Assembly: GCA_005281725.1 (NCBI GenBank) | Contig: SSBO01000008.1 | Span: forward strand, 5,070,011-5,134,010 | Source of the DNA: Wuchereria bancrofti | Lineage: Eukaryota; Nematoda; Chromadorea; Rhabditida; Onchocercidae | Reading direction: 5' to 3' | DNA: 64,000 nt | Part shown: positions 50,701 to 61,969 of the stretch, piece by piece | How the letters are laid out: each line of letters begins with the position of its first letter | Position numbering within the stretch: position 1 is the first letter of the stretch | Position numbers and translations under genes: made by a program | The notes under the pieces: model-generated | The model's database searches: none | What the model saw: the letters and a program-made list of their open reading frames with translations, nothing else | Told to the model about the DNA's origin: nothing

Positions 50701-53661
50701 TAGAATCTATTTTGGTAGCTAATTAAAGGATGATAATATCTCAGTATTATCAAGATTATCACAATAAATATTAAATTCTGCTAGCGCTAAAATTATTATA
50801 ATTTTTATTTACCTAAAACATTGGAGATATCATAATGATTCGTTTCTTTCTTTTTTTTAACAAATTATCAATTCCAAAATGTAAAGACTTTAAATTTGAA
50901 CAGTTATTTTAATATACGTTGATTGATTGACTAATTGAAGATAATTTCATTTTAAATAATCCATGGTCAATCGTAGTGATATGCTGAATTTTAGAAAATT
51001 GCATCAAGAAAAATGTGACTCCTCCTAGATAATTTCATTTAAACTTACTCTTTTTCTATTACTATCAATCAAACTGATAATTAATGCAGAAAAAATAAAT
51101 AAGTGTATTTTATCTGATAAGAATATTTCATCGATATTATTTTATCAAGTTTGATGACATTTTTTACGATTCACTTTTACATTATGTTGAAAAACCTTTC
51201 TCAAATATACTTTTTAGCTATTTATCACGTTGCCTTGGTGATTAAAAGCTTCAAAAGTAAGGAAAATGGGAAAAAAAAGGAACAAAGTAAAAAAGAAGAA
51301 TAAGGAATTCCTTTTTGAAAATCGTAGTTAATATTTAATTTTAAAGCGTGTAATAGGTGTTTTTTTAAAAAAAAAACTTTAGAACTAATTCTTAAAAGAT
51401 CCTAAATTAAATATATATATATATATAAATTTTTTATAATAGAAATTATTTAACTTTTTCGTTACTTATATGTATATATTTCAGAATCGTTATCACAATC
51501 ATAAAGCATTTGTTGGTGATAAACTTAGTGTAATATCAATTGAAAGTGCATCATCAGTAGTATTAAGTGATAATATTGGAAGTGCCAAATATCAACAATT
51601 GGATAATACAAACATGGCTCAACGTCATCGTGATTTACCGGGACCAAGTAATGAACGAAGAGTTTGTTTTCTTTAATTCAATTTAAATTATTGGCGATTT
51701 TTTTCTTCACTAATTTTATTCATTAATTATATGCTTTCAGTAGCAAATATTGAAATTTTTTATTGTTTGATTACTTGTTAAAATATATATATAAATGTGT
51801 TATCATAGAAATTATTTAACTTTTCCGTTACTTATATATATATTTCAGTAATTTTTTAATTTTTTAATTTAAATTACTTCTCGAAAAAGCTAATTTTTTT
51901 CTTAATTATTTCAAATTTCTTTTCTAATTACGCATTATCTATTGCAAAATTTTCTTAGCTAATATATATAGATGTAATCTTTGTTATAACTTCAATTACA
52001 AATTACAATTTGAAAAATTGTATGACATTAAAAATTTAAGATAAAGTTTTTGTCGAGAAATAAAGTAAAAACAATGGAACAAAATGAAAAGCGACTAAAA
52101 TTTATCAGTACACATGGTAGCTTAACGATGCGAAGCTTTGAATCTGGCCAAGTATCGGATGTTGAGGTGACAATGAAACCATTTAAAGATCGGTCACGAT
52201 CAATGTCACCATTAAAACAACTGAAAACATATTCATTCCGTTCAATGCCTTCAGAGGAAAGTATACTTTCAGGAATTGTTAGTAACTCCTTTTTTTTTTC
52301 ATATTCTTTAATAGAAAAATGTTTCTTTTTTTTTTTAAATGATTTCATTTCTTTTCAGCGTTTTATTTAATATAATGAATTGTATGACTTTTAACCTTTC
52401 ATTGCAATAAAAATTTGGTTTTCTTTCTTTTTCCTGATTTAAAATTAACTAATCCATGTTTTTTTTTTCCAATAACTACAGCTATTAAATTACATGTATT
52501 ATATAACACTTTTGTGTAAAGTTTTAAAAAAAATTTTTCACCAAAATTTTAAAAATTTAGCAGAAATTTTGAGTGTAAAAATCAGTGGAACATTTTAAAA
52601 GTTCAATTACTTTTTGTTTTATTACCAAATTTTTTTCTTTGTTCCTTTTTCTGAATTTTTGTTTATTTAATAAATTTTTTAGCAGCAAGAATTAATTCGA
52701 CAATCTTGGCAAACGATAAATACAAAATTAGAACTTAATGAGCAAAATTTTGGATTTTTTGTTTACCGACGAGTTTTTGAGCATAATCCATTACTGAAAC
52801 GTGCTTTTCATGTGGAAGAATATGATTTGCTCGATTTAATACCTAAAAAACATTCCATTTTTCGACAAATGCGATTATTCACCAATTTAATAGCACTTGC
52901 GGTTAGTATAATTTTTCTTCAAACTTATTTGTATAACTTAGATTTTAAAAAATTAAGATTAATTAACAAAATGAAATGTATATTTAATTTATATTTAACA
53001 TATTGGCGTAATAATTCACTTAAAATAAAAGTCAGCTTTTAAAAGAATATTTTAGGATATCATTTTTCATATCTTATTAAAATAGGTACGTCATGCTGAT
53101 GAACTTGAAACAGAAATTGCACCAGCAGTTTTTCGCTATGGACAACGGCATTATAAATTTGCGGCATGGTTTTTTTCTTAACTTAAAATTTTTTAAGAAA
53201 TTTTAATATTTCATTTTTATATGCTTATAAACCTGTTTACCTCCTTTTACTGCATAAATCATTAAGTTTAAGTTTTTTTTTTTTCAATTAAAACCAACTT
53301 GTTTACTTCAAAAAAAAACTTTTATCTCTTCTAAATCAATTTTTTTTACAAAAAGTTTTCTTTCATATTTTGTTAGGTAATTTATCTTTGATTTTTTCAA
53401 AATTTTTTAACAGAAAACTTAAAAGATAATTTATAGGAAGGATATTTTAACGAAGAGACGGTGCGATTATTTTGTAGCCAAGTAGTATGTACGGTAGCGG
53501 ATCTCTTAGGGGTTGACATCGATCCAGCTTGCATGGAAGCATGGATTGATATGATGCGTTTTATTGGATGTAGGCTATTGGATGGATTCAATTATATTCG
53601 ACTTTCCAGCAATAAAAAACTTTCTATTAATACTGCCGATCATATTTTCTATGTTTTATAA
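47723..53661 (+). CDS. N-terminally extended globin-like protein, possibly myristoylated
   Basis: Heme-binding globin fold, probably a membrane-attached oxygen or redox sensor rather than a carrier; function is inferred. Exons: 47723-47836, 51485-51661, 52041-52277, 52683-52901, 53086-53163 and 53437-53661. This gives 349 residues if the fifth intron uses a GC donor at 53164. The N-terminus MGNSHGF fits the N-myristoylation pattern. Residues 1-176 are Ser-rich and low-order. The globin domain follows (about 177-335). It has Trp in helix A (QELIRQSWQTI), an E-helix region with Gln near the distal E7 position (RQMRLF), proximal F8 His (RYGQRHYKF, about 271) and G/H helices (VRLFCSQVVCTVADLLG, WIDMMRFIGCRLLDG). 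The first intron is 3.6 kb. The exon 5/6 phase conflict is described in the findings. AATAAA-type sequence follows the stop immediately. I cannot assign a specific glb orthologue. Confidence 0.85.
51411..51848. repeat. Duplicated intron 3' end flanking globin exon 2
   Basis: The roughly 70-bp segment ending in the exon-2 acceptor (51411-51484) recurs with few changes at 51783-51848, just past exon 2. Both copies contain AGAAATTATTTAACTTTT, then CGTTACTTATAT, then an AT run and ATTTCAG. The downstream copy is followed by TAATTTTTTAA instead of coding sequence. Confidence 0.85.
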
Positions 53662-53772
53662 TAAATAATAATAGCAATAAATAATAATAATGATAATTAT
53701 AATAATAATGATAATAATAATAATGATAGCAATAATGATATCAACAATAATAATAATAATAATAATGATATC

Positions 53773-53806
<34 letters not shown>

Positions 53807-56170
53807 GTCCTGATTACAATGATGTTGATTATTGGATGATAGTTAGAAATACTTATGACAGTAACTCATGATAACGATAACATGAATTAAATTAAGTTAC
53901 TAGATTTTGACAGCAATAGTCAGTGTATTATTTTCAAGTGGTATATATTGTTTTAAATAAGAAAGAAATTAAATTATTCATTATTATGAAATAATATTTA
54001 TATATAATTATGATGAATTACTAAGTTTTAAAATCATATAATTATTACTGTTTTATTCTTTCATTCCTTTAATTTTTCCTTATAATAAGCGGAACCACTT
54101 GTTGAGAATTTATTGATCCAAAATTTCAACTAACTGTTATATTTTATTGTAAAGTTTTTGGTTGAAATATGAAAAGGTTGTTTATTTACCTCAATATTGC
54201 TAATTTTTTTTTGCTTCTTGTATTTCACTTTGTTCCTCATTTTGTTTTCATTTATTTTTTAAAATTTTGTTTACATTATTTGTTTTTTCTTTTTTAAAAA
54301 TATGTAAAAACTTACAGTATAATATTTTGCACTTTTCCATTACTTATTTCAAAATTCACCATTATCTGTGTATTATCAGGTGATATAACTCGTGTTGATA
54401 AAATATTTTTAATATTTGTAGAAACACAGAATTATACTAAAATTGAAATTATTCAATTATTTGACATATTGAAGCCTAAAGAGCTGAAAGTGGAAGACAA
54501 GAGTTAGGGAGAAAGAAAAGCAATATTAGTTTGAAATTTCATAATTAGTAACATCGGATTTAAATTTGTTTTCAATAGCCTTAAATTTCAAATTTAATTA
54601 CAGTAAACCACTTCGTATTACGATAAAGAAAGAAAAGAAAATAGACGAGAACTACTGTAGTACAGTTTTACACTATGATTATTCATATTTGTAATTATTC
54701 TATACCAATTTTGATTTCCACAAGATATTTTAAATTTTTATTGTTAATAGTTAATTAATTGAAACAAAAAGTGCTAAAGATAACATTTTTTTTATAATAA
54801 TAAAGAAAAAGACTTAGAGGAAAAAAAGCAATAAACAAATTTTTTATTAAACCGAAGCTTTTTAACAAACGGTTAATTAAATTTGGAATGTAATTACGCA
54901 TGAATTTATTTGCATTTTTTATTTCATTAGAATTTGATTTGCTTAATTTATTATTGTTAATATATTAATAATTTGAAATTATTAATTATTAACCTTAGAA
55001 TTTCATTATCATCCGCATTATTCAAATTTCTTTCCCCTTTTACAACAATCCTTACTTTATCGCTTTCTTATTTCATGATCCAAAATTTGTTACATTTGGG
55101 ACTAAAACATAAGGGCGTGAAATATTGACGACTTTTTTGTGTAAGTCGGTGGGATACTAGCAGACGCTGAATGGAAGTGAGATAGTGTAAGGTTGAAGAT
55201 TGAGAAGGAGGTGAGATGATTGTTTAGGTAACGTATACATAATGATAATGAAGGGGAAATAGTGTTTGATGAAATTGATGAAAGAGTATGGAATGATGTA
55301 GGAATGGATGAAAAGTATTGAGAGAATGGAAGAAGCGGTAGAGAAATGATAGAATGATGGAAGATTATGATATGATAGATAAATAAAAATGGATGAAATA
55401 GTGTGGTTTTTCTTTTGAATGTTTACTAGTAGCTTTTTTCTTTTTTATCTTGATAATATTTAGGTCATTATTTAGGTCAGAGAGCAAAGGCAAAGGTAGA
55501 GGGAGAGACGGTGGGAGCGGAGGGGAAATGACGGAATGATTTTTATAATTGTTTTGTTGTTGGAATTAGATCCTTGTATAATATTAGTTAATATCACACC
55601 GTAATTTGTCTCTAAAAATTGATATTATAGTGATCCGGAAACATTCTTAGTAACTCGGAAATGTTTCCTACATATTTCCCAATTTTCACTGTTAATTTTT
55701 CATTATATCTGGGGAAAAGACGGGATTATACATTACTGCAAAATTCAGATAATCTCTTCTTGAATTTTGTAATAATACTTAATCTAGTTAGTCATCTTGT
55801 TAAGACACTTGCACTGAAAATTACTGCTGATTAACGATTATTTACTCTGCTTCAGTCGATCAGAACCTGATAAAATTTAAAATAAAGCAGATTTGATTTT
55901 CAGATTCTGAATTTGATTCCAGATTCTCGAAATATCAACTTGAAGCCGAAGGATAGTACCACTTACAGTATAAGTTAGTTTAACTTTAACTTATGGTCAA
56001 GTTTAGTCGTCAAAATTATATGCGAGTGTGAAATTATATGCTAGTAATATGGTGCTATTATGACTATTTAATATAATGAATTGCATGAAATGAGATCCCA
56101 GTATGTAGTACCTTTTTTTGACTTTTTCAAATTCTTTTTTTTTAGATTTGGTGGGAAAATATTAGCTTTT
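53662..56170. other. Globin-eIF1 intergenic region
   Basis: It begins with AAT/GAT triplet repeats (53665-53815). A plain AT-rich stretch follows. A strongly purine-biased block lies at about 55110-55570, with many GGAAGTGAGA-, GATGATGG- and GGAGAGACGG-like words. The region just before 56170 should contain the eIF1 promoter. No gene is recognised. Confidence 0.55.
53665..53815. repeat. AAT/GAT trinucleotide repeats
   Basis: About 150 bp of AAT repeats interrupted by GATAATGATATCAACAAT units start right after the globin stop codon, so they probably lie in its 3' UTR or just beyond. Confidence 0.92.
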
Positions 56171-56173
56171 CAG
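56164..56173 (+). promoter_or_regulatory. Probable spliced-leader acceptor of eIF1
   Basis: AGCTTTTCAG ends at 56173, 18 bp before the eIF1 ATG at 56192, with no upstream coding exon required. This is consistent with SL trans-splicing. Confidence 0.5.
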
Positions 56174-56191
56174 GAATTTAGAAAAGAGCGA

Positions 56192-59100
56192 ATGGCTGCT
56201 TCTTCATCAATTCAAAATTTGAATAAACCTAAAGGTGTGAATTTTTTCTAGAGACCTGATTTAATTTCTTTGGTTTGAATACTAAATAAATAAATAATTA
56301 AACACTAAATTTTTTGTAACTTTGTTAATGAACCTCCGATAAAGGGCTAATAAACATGTTAAAAATGAATGGATAAAATTATGTAGCAAATTTAAGACTT
56401 AAACGATTCGTTTAATAGAAGTAAATCTAGCACTTTCTTGCACACTTTTCTAATAGAACTAGAGCATAGATATTTTCTAATCCCTTTAGCTTCGTTAAAT
56501 GCATTTTTGTAGATGCTTTTGAGCAGCTAGAAGACGAAGAAGGTACCCGCCAAGGCTTCTGTCATATTCGTATTCAGCAGCGAACTGGACGTAAAACGAT
56601 CACAACTGTGCAAGGAGTTGCACCAGAATATGATTTAAAGAAGATTGTTCGCTATTTAAAGAAGGTAATTTTGTTTTTTTCTTTTTTTTTCCTTCCATAG
56701 AAATATGACACTTGACAAAAATATGACAGAACATAACACTTGTGTCATGCAGCGATCTGGACACTGAATTCGGGTGATTGTTAGTTTCAGATTCTGAATA
56801 TATTTTGGTTTAGTATCCTTTCTTTTAATATTATCGAGTAGATTTTATCATTTTGTCATTTTTTTCAAAACTAGCTGAGATCTATATAGTTCGTATTTCT
56901 GTCACTAATTGTTATAAGATATTTTCAATGCTCCGGAATCTTCGCTTGTATCACTGTTTGTCCAAGGATAATTATCCCAATTCTGTTTTACATTATGCGT
57001 TTTTATATATCATTTAGTTTCTTCCTGAATTTTGCTTTGTATAATTTTACTTTGCATTTATCCTGAAATATACATATACAAGAGACATGCAGCCAGCATC
57101 GACTGATTGAATATTGTCGTTAATTCTGAAATTTGATTAATCCTAAAATTATTTCCTATGAACAAACGTGAAATATCGACCAAGGAAGGAATTTTGCAGT
57201 GAGTGAGAATCATATACCGAAACGAAATATCATGCCAGCAAAATCCATCCTCTTACACGCTTTGATTGCGTTTCGCATTATGAATGTCTTTTTGGTTCGG
57301 ACATATTTTGTACCGGATGAACTTTTTCAAAGTGTGGAAGTGGCTCATTGGGCTATGTATGGTACTGGATATTTATCCTGGGAATGGATGGCTTCACTTC
57401 GTTCCGTTTTGCATCCATTAATGATTTCTCTATTATATTTCTTGGGTCATATATTTGTCATTGATTCAGATTTATTTATTATTCAAAGTCCTCGTATATT
57501 ACATGCGTTATTATTCGCACTTTCAGATTATTGTTATTATAAATTTGCCAAACGAATTCTACCATCTAATGGAGCAAAGTATGCTCTTCTAAGTTATTTA
57601 TCATGTTGGTTTGTATGGTATTGTGCTCCGCGTACTCTTTCAAACACATTAGAAACAATATTAACATTATTCGCCCTTCAATGGTACCCATTATCTAAGG
57701 ATGATCTAAAAAAATCTTATTGGCCTTATATTTCTATTGGTTTCCTAACCATTTTAATCAGACCCACTGCTATCCTAATTTGGATTCCTTTTGGCCTATG
57801 GCATCTTTTACGAACGAATTCATCAATAGAATTGTTTTATACTTGCTTATTATCATGTTTTCCAGTTCTATTTCTTGCAACTGTTTTGGATTCTGTTGCT
57901 TATGGAAAGCTGACATTTACAATATGGAATTTCATTCGTTTCAATGTTTTAGAAGGTGGAAGTAGTCATTTTGGGTCACATCCTTGGCACTGGTTTCTAT
58001 CGCAAGGCTTACCTGCTGTGCTAACAATACACCTGGTCCCAATATTATGGGGTATGGTTGTTGCTATACGAAACCATTCCATTTCATTTGTTTTCTTCTG
58101 TGTTCCTGCACTATATATCACAATTCATAGTTTCATTGCTCATAAGGAACATCGGTTTTTGTTACCTATAATACCAATATTATGTCTTTTCGCTGGATTT
58201 TTTTTTCAAAGTAAGCTATCGTATAGGATGAAAAAGTATTATATTTTCTGGATTCCATTATTGCTTGTCGTTAATGTATCTTTGGCAGTATACTTCGGTT
58301 TATTTCATCAAGTTGGTCCTTTTTCCGCAACATATTGGATTATTGAGGATGCGAAATTACGTTTTCCAAAGGAACAACATTTTGAATTGGTTCATTTGAT
58401 GCCTTGTTTCTCCTTACCACAATATAGTTATTTTCATGGCTTAAATGTAACAGTGACAGCACTTGATTGTTCACCTGATTTTACCCATCGTATGGGTCAT
58501 GTGGATCAGGCTGATCGTTTTCATAATGATCCGAAGTTATGGGTCGATACGAATCTTGATTTAGTGAAAAAAGCTCATTATCTCGTATTCTATGGCAAAA
58601 TCTATCGGAAAGTTCAGTATTCAATCACTTCGTTAGGTTTTAAAATCTGTGCTCATTTTTTCCATGCTCATTTTCTTTCTTCTATTCGTCAAGATCATTA
58701 TATTGTGGTCGTTTGTCGGTAGTACTGTTTTGTTTCACCATTTTCAATGCCGAATTCAAATGATTATTCTTCTGGATATTTCCGTTTTCTTAAAATCATT
58801 TAAATTTAAATGCAAGTCATTCTAAAGTAGTCTACGGTTGATATTTTAAACTAACAACAAGTTTGTTGATCTAAACCGTTAGCTAATAATTGATGTGAGA
58901 TTTAGTGCTTATGATCATAGCGGTTTTATGGAACTGTGTGGTAATATTTTTTGTTTAGTAATTTGAAATAAAAGTCTTTATTTTGCACTCTTATTTTCGT
59001 AACGGTTTTTTTAAATGTTTTGTTTTCTTATCTTAGTTATTTCTTTTTACATCTTTGCTTTTCTTGTTCCTCATTATGTACTGAAGTAGTCATTACCGAT

Positions 59101-59909
59101 TATATATTTCTTTTTTTCTTAATTTTTTTTCTTTTAAATAATTGTCACAACTTATAATGAATCTAGTACACCTCTGCTTTCATGTCATTTTTTGCAATAT
59201 TTCATATTTCACAGGACATTAGATGCTAGTCTTTATAAAATAGAAACTACATAGAAGTTTCGGTTACTTTTTTCCTTCTTTTTTGTCATTCCTTTAACTT
59301 ATATAATGCTTTTATTTGCATGGAAGCGATGTTTTAAATTCCCGAGTAAATATTTATTAATTGTTAGAGTGGTACTGAATATGAGGGATGATTAGATCCA
59401 TACATTGTATAAGCATACATTGTATAAGCTAATGTTTCAGCTTATAAGTGTTAATAAAAATTTAACAACTACTTTCTTTAATGAATTTCTTCGGAAAGTT
59501 TTCCCTAAATTTACCTTTTGTTAGAACTTTTGCGATAAATGTGGAGTTGAATTCAAGGATGATGCCATGGTTGTTTTAGATTAATAAAATTATTTAAATT
59601 ATTTGATAAACTAAGAATTTAAATATATTTGAAAAATATCCTAATTTGATCAAATAGATTGCTGCTGATGGATGTGTAGTGTAAATGGAAAAAGCGTAAT
59701 ATGCATACATAGTTATATTTCTTTCGTAAAAATTTTTTAGGATTTAATTAGCAAATTTCCAGGAATATAACTGTAATGGAACTACAGTTGATCATCCGGA
59801 ATATGGCGAAGTAATCCAGCTTACCGGTGATCAAAGGCAACATATTAAGGATTTTCTTTGCAGAGTTGGAATTGTCAAAGAGGAAAATTGCAAAATTCAT
59901 GGTTTTTAA
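56192..59909 (+). CDS. eif-1: Translation initiation factor eIF1 (SUI1)
   Basis: Small ribosomal-subunit factor that enforces start-codon fidelity in the 43S/48S initiation complex. Exons are 56192-56234, 56513-56664 and 59763-59909, giving 113 codons plus stop, exactly the length of human eIF1. The short N-terminal tail (MAASSSIQNLNKP) is followed by the SUI1 domain: HIRIQQRTGRKTITTVQG, APEYDLKKIVRYLKK, CNGTTVDHPEYGEVIQLTGD and the C-terminal KIHGF. Intron 1 is 278 bp. Intron 2 is 3,098 bp, large for so small a gene, and contains the whole PIG-B gene on the same strand. The first junction splits an Asp codon; the second falls between codons (YLKK then EYNC). Confidence 0.96.
57192..57199 (+). 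promoter_or_regulatory. Splice acceptor inside eIF1 intron, probable SL site of PIG-B
   Basis: TTTTGCAG lies 32 bp before the PIG-B ATG at 57232. It could accept a spliced leader to make PIG-B mRNA. If used in cis with the eIF1 exon-2 donor, the next codon would be TGA, ending eIF1 at YLKK. Confidence 0.5.
57232..58722 (+). CDS. PIGB: GPI mannosyltransferase 3 (PIG-B / Gpi10 homologue)
   Basis: Adds the third mannose, from dolichol-phosphate-mannose, to the GPI-anchor precursor in the ER lumen (glycosyltransferase family 22). It is a single uninterrupted exon of 496 residues, a little shorter than human PIG-B (554). The frame is open upstream to 57199, but the first ATG is at 57232, after a TTTTGCAG acceptor. 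Family hallmarks: RTYFVPDELFQSVEVAH with the acidic DE pair at 29-30, YGTGYLSWEW, CAPRTLSNTLET (about 131-142), LIRPTAILIW, GSHPWHWFLSQGLP (about 248-261) and the luminal HKEHRF motif (304-309). Many hydrophobic segments agree with a multipass ER protein. An AATAAA at 58967-58972 provides its own likely poly(A) signal. It lies entirely inside eIF1 intron 2 on the same strand. The lack of introns contrasts with every other gene here. Confidence 0.93.
   Translation: MPAKSILLHALIAFRIMNVFLVRTYFVPDELFQSVEVAHWAMYGTGYLSWEWMASLRSVLHPLMISLLYFLGHIFVIDSDLFIIQSPRILHALLFALSDYCYYKFAKRILPSNGAKYALLSYLSCWFVWYCAPRTLSNTLETILTLFALQWYPLSKDDLKKSYWPYISIGFLTILIRPTAILIWIPFGLWHLLRTNSSIELFYTCLLSCFPVLFLATVLDSVAYGKLTFTIWNFIRFNVLEGGSSHFGSHPWHWFLSQGLPAVLTIHLVPILWGMVVAIRNHSISFVFFCVPALYITIHSFIAHKEHRFLLPIIPILCLFAGFFFQSKLSYRMKKYYIFWIPLLLVVNVSLAVYFGLFHQVGPFSATYWIIEDAKLRFPKEQHFELVHLMPCFSLPQYSYFHGLNVTVTALDCSPDFTHRMGHVDQADRFHNDPKLWVDTNLDLVKKAHYLVFYGKIYRKVQYSITSLGFKICAHFFHAHFLSSIRQDHYIVVVCR
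58967..58972 (+). terminator. Poly(A) signal of PIG-B within the eIF1 intron
   Basis: AATAAA lies 245 bp after the PIG-B stop. It also sits inside eIF1 intron 2, so eIF1 pre-mRNA must read through it. Confidence 0.6.
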
Positions 59910-60946
59910 ATTTGTATGCACATGGGCAAATTTAATTTTATGTGTGTTTATCTTTTCGAAATTACATTAATGATATAACGTTCGATCACTTTCTTACTGA
60001 TGTATAATTGGTATAATTCTACTGGATTATGATTTGTTTCATTGTGACATACTTCAAATGGTATCAGTTTGATTACAATTACCACACTGTCATAGATTGT
60101 TACTTTACGTGCATACGCATTTCAGAAAATGGATTACATGAGAATGAGATTACAGAATGTAGTCATTATCCTTTCCTTTTACCCTAATTTTTTTCATTGG
60201 TACGGTTTTGATTTTACTATCAGAATTTTCTCTGGAAATATTAAAAATCTGATTTTTCAGTTAAGCGTCAGAAAAATGTATTATTGATTTGGATATTCCG
60301 AAACTTGGAATATTTAATGAAGTTTTGGAAGTTAATTTCTTTAATATTACTGATTCACACGAATGATTTACCTTAAATTTGTAAAACTTGCAGGTTATGG
60401 AAAAGGCCTATTTAAATGAAAGAAGGAGTAGGAATTATTAAATCTAATGCATTGATAAATGTTGCCTATTATTTCTCCTAATTTGAATTTTTCGGTACTG
60501 AAATAAACGACACTGCTCATTGCATATTGTATTATTATACAAATCTTTCAAATTTTCATCTCTATAGGTTATAGATTTTGGCGAAAGTGTTGATTGATAG
60601 TTGTAAAATATTTAAATTCAATCTTTCAACTGAATGTTACCATTTGCTTAACATGGAAAGCTAGCGATAAATAGTAAAGTGGACAATTAATAGGAATGAT
60701 AAAGAATGTGAAAACAATACGCTGTTCATTTAAGTGATAGATAAGATGATTTATTAAAAGTTGAAGCTAGTTTCCAACGTAATTGTTTGATAAATTTGAC
60801 CGAGTGATGCTTTATGATATGTGCGTAGCATAGCTGTGCAAATATTTTGAGTAATCGAAAAGTCTGATAAGAAATGGAATGTGACAGTCAATTAATGAAT
60901 ATTTCCCAAATGATTACCATTAATTCGCATTTGCTATGACAATTGG

Positions 60947-61054
60947 TAATTGTTGAAATATTAGTTGTAGTAGCAGTAGCAGTAGTAATAGTTATTGTTC
61001 TCATTATTACGCATAGTATCAAATGCCATTGCTACAAATATTATCGTCGCCGAT
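60947..61054. repeat. 108-bp direct duplication, copy 1
   Basis: Matches 62016-62123 at 107 of 108 positions (TGCC versus TACC near 61024). The copy is open in the same frame, encoding VEILVVVAVAVVIVIVLIIT followed by a HSIKCHCYKYYRRR-type tail. It then diverges and stops after three more codons (YFK). Weaker similarity resumes after a gap (GTAATCAGTCA versus GTAATCGGTCA). Confidence 0.95.
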
Positions 61055-61969
61055 ATTTTAAGTAATCAGTCAAACATAAATGATTTTATCTCTTTTCTTC
61101 TTTAGCTAAATATTCATCCTTAAGTTGTCAATTAAACAAAAACTTTAGCAAAGAAGTAAAGGAAGAAATAAGTTTACTTATAGTTACATCATCTATGACC
61201 TTTGACAATAAAATGAATAATTCAAAAAAAAAAAAGTTGCTGGAGTGGATAAATCTTTCATTTTATGAAGCAAATAATCAGAAAAAAAAGAAAAAGGTGA
61301 TTGGCATGATACTGATCTATTGCTTCAATATTTTGTTTTTATTTATTTTTTCCTTCTATTTGATGCCATTTCGATTTTTCTTTCTTCTGTTTATATTTAC
61401 AGAATTGGTGCATGTAATTAGAATTTTTCAGTTTAGCAAGATAAATTAAATTTATTTCATACAAACGTTTATAAATATGATCAATGATCATTTTTCATTT
61501 GCAGTCTAAACCATTTTCATTCTAAATTTAAAATATTGTAAAATTTTGAAACAAAAAACATTTATTTTTCTTTTTGTTTCTATTAATTATAATTTTTCTC
61601 TTTTTTAATGAATGATAAAGAATGTATTTATTATAAATGAATACTATAAAAATGCTTACAACAATGCTTATAATATAACATTTGTTAATTTGTCCTCCAG
61701 TACTAAAATTGAATGAAATAAAGATATAGTAGTATCATGCTACTCAATTATAGTGATAATTAATATCAGAAACTATATGATTATTTTAAAGCGGAATTCA
61801 CTAGAGAATGTTTAAAAAAAATAAAAGTTATCATATTTTTTGTTTATAAAGTAGCACTAAAGATTGTAAAGTTATTCTTAAACCGGAATTCATTAATGTT
61901 ACAAATCAGGAAATTATATGATTGTCTTAAACTGGAATTTATTAATTTTATAGATTAATAACGGAATTA

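Noticed and set aside
52028..52348. 106-codon minus-strand open frame
   Set aside because: Antisense to globin exon 3; the plus-strand frame is in phase with its neighbours.
57720..57965. 81-codon frame inside PIG-B
   Set aside because: Alternative frame of the PIG-B coding sequence with no independent support.
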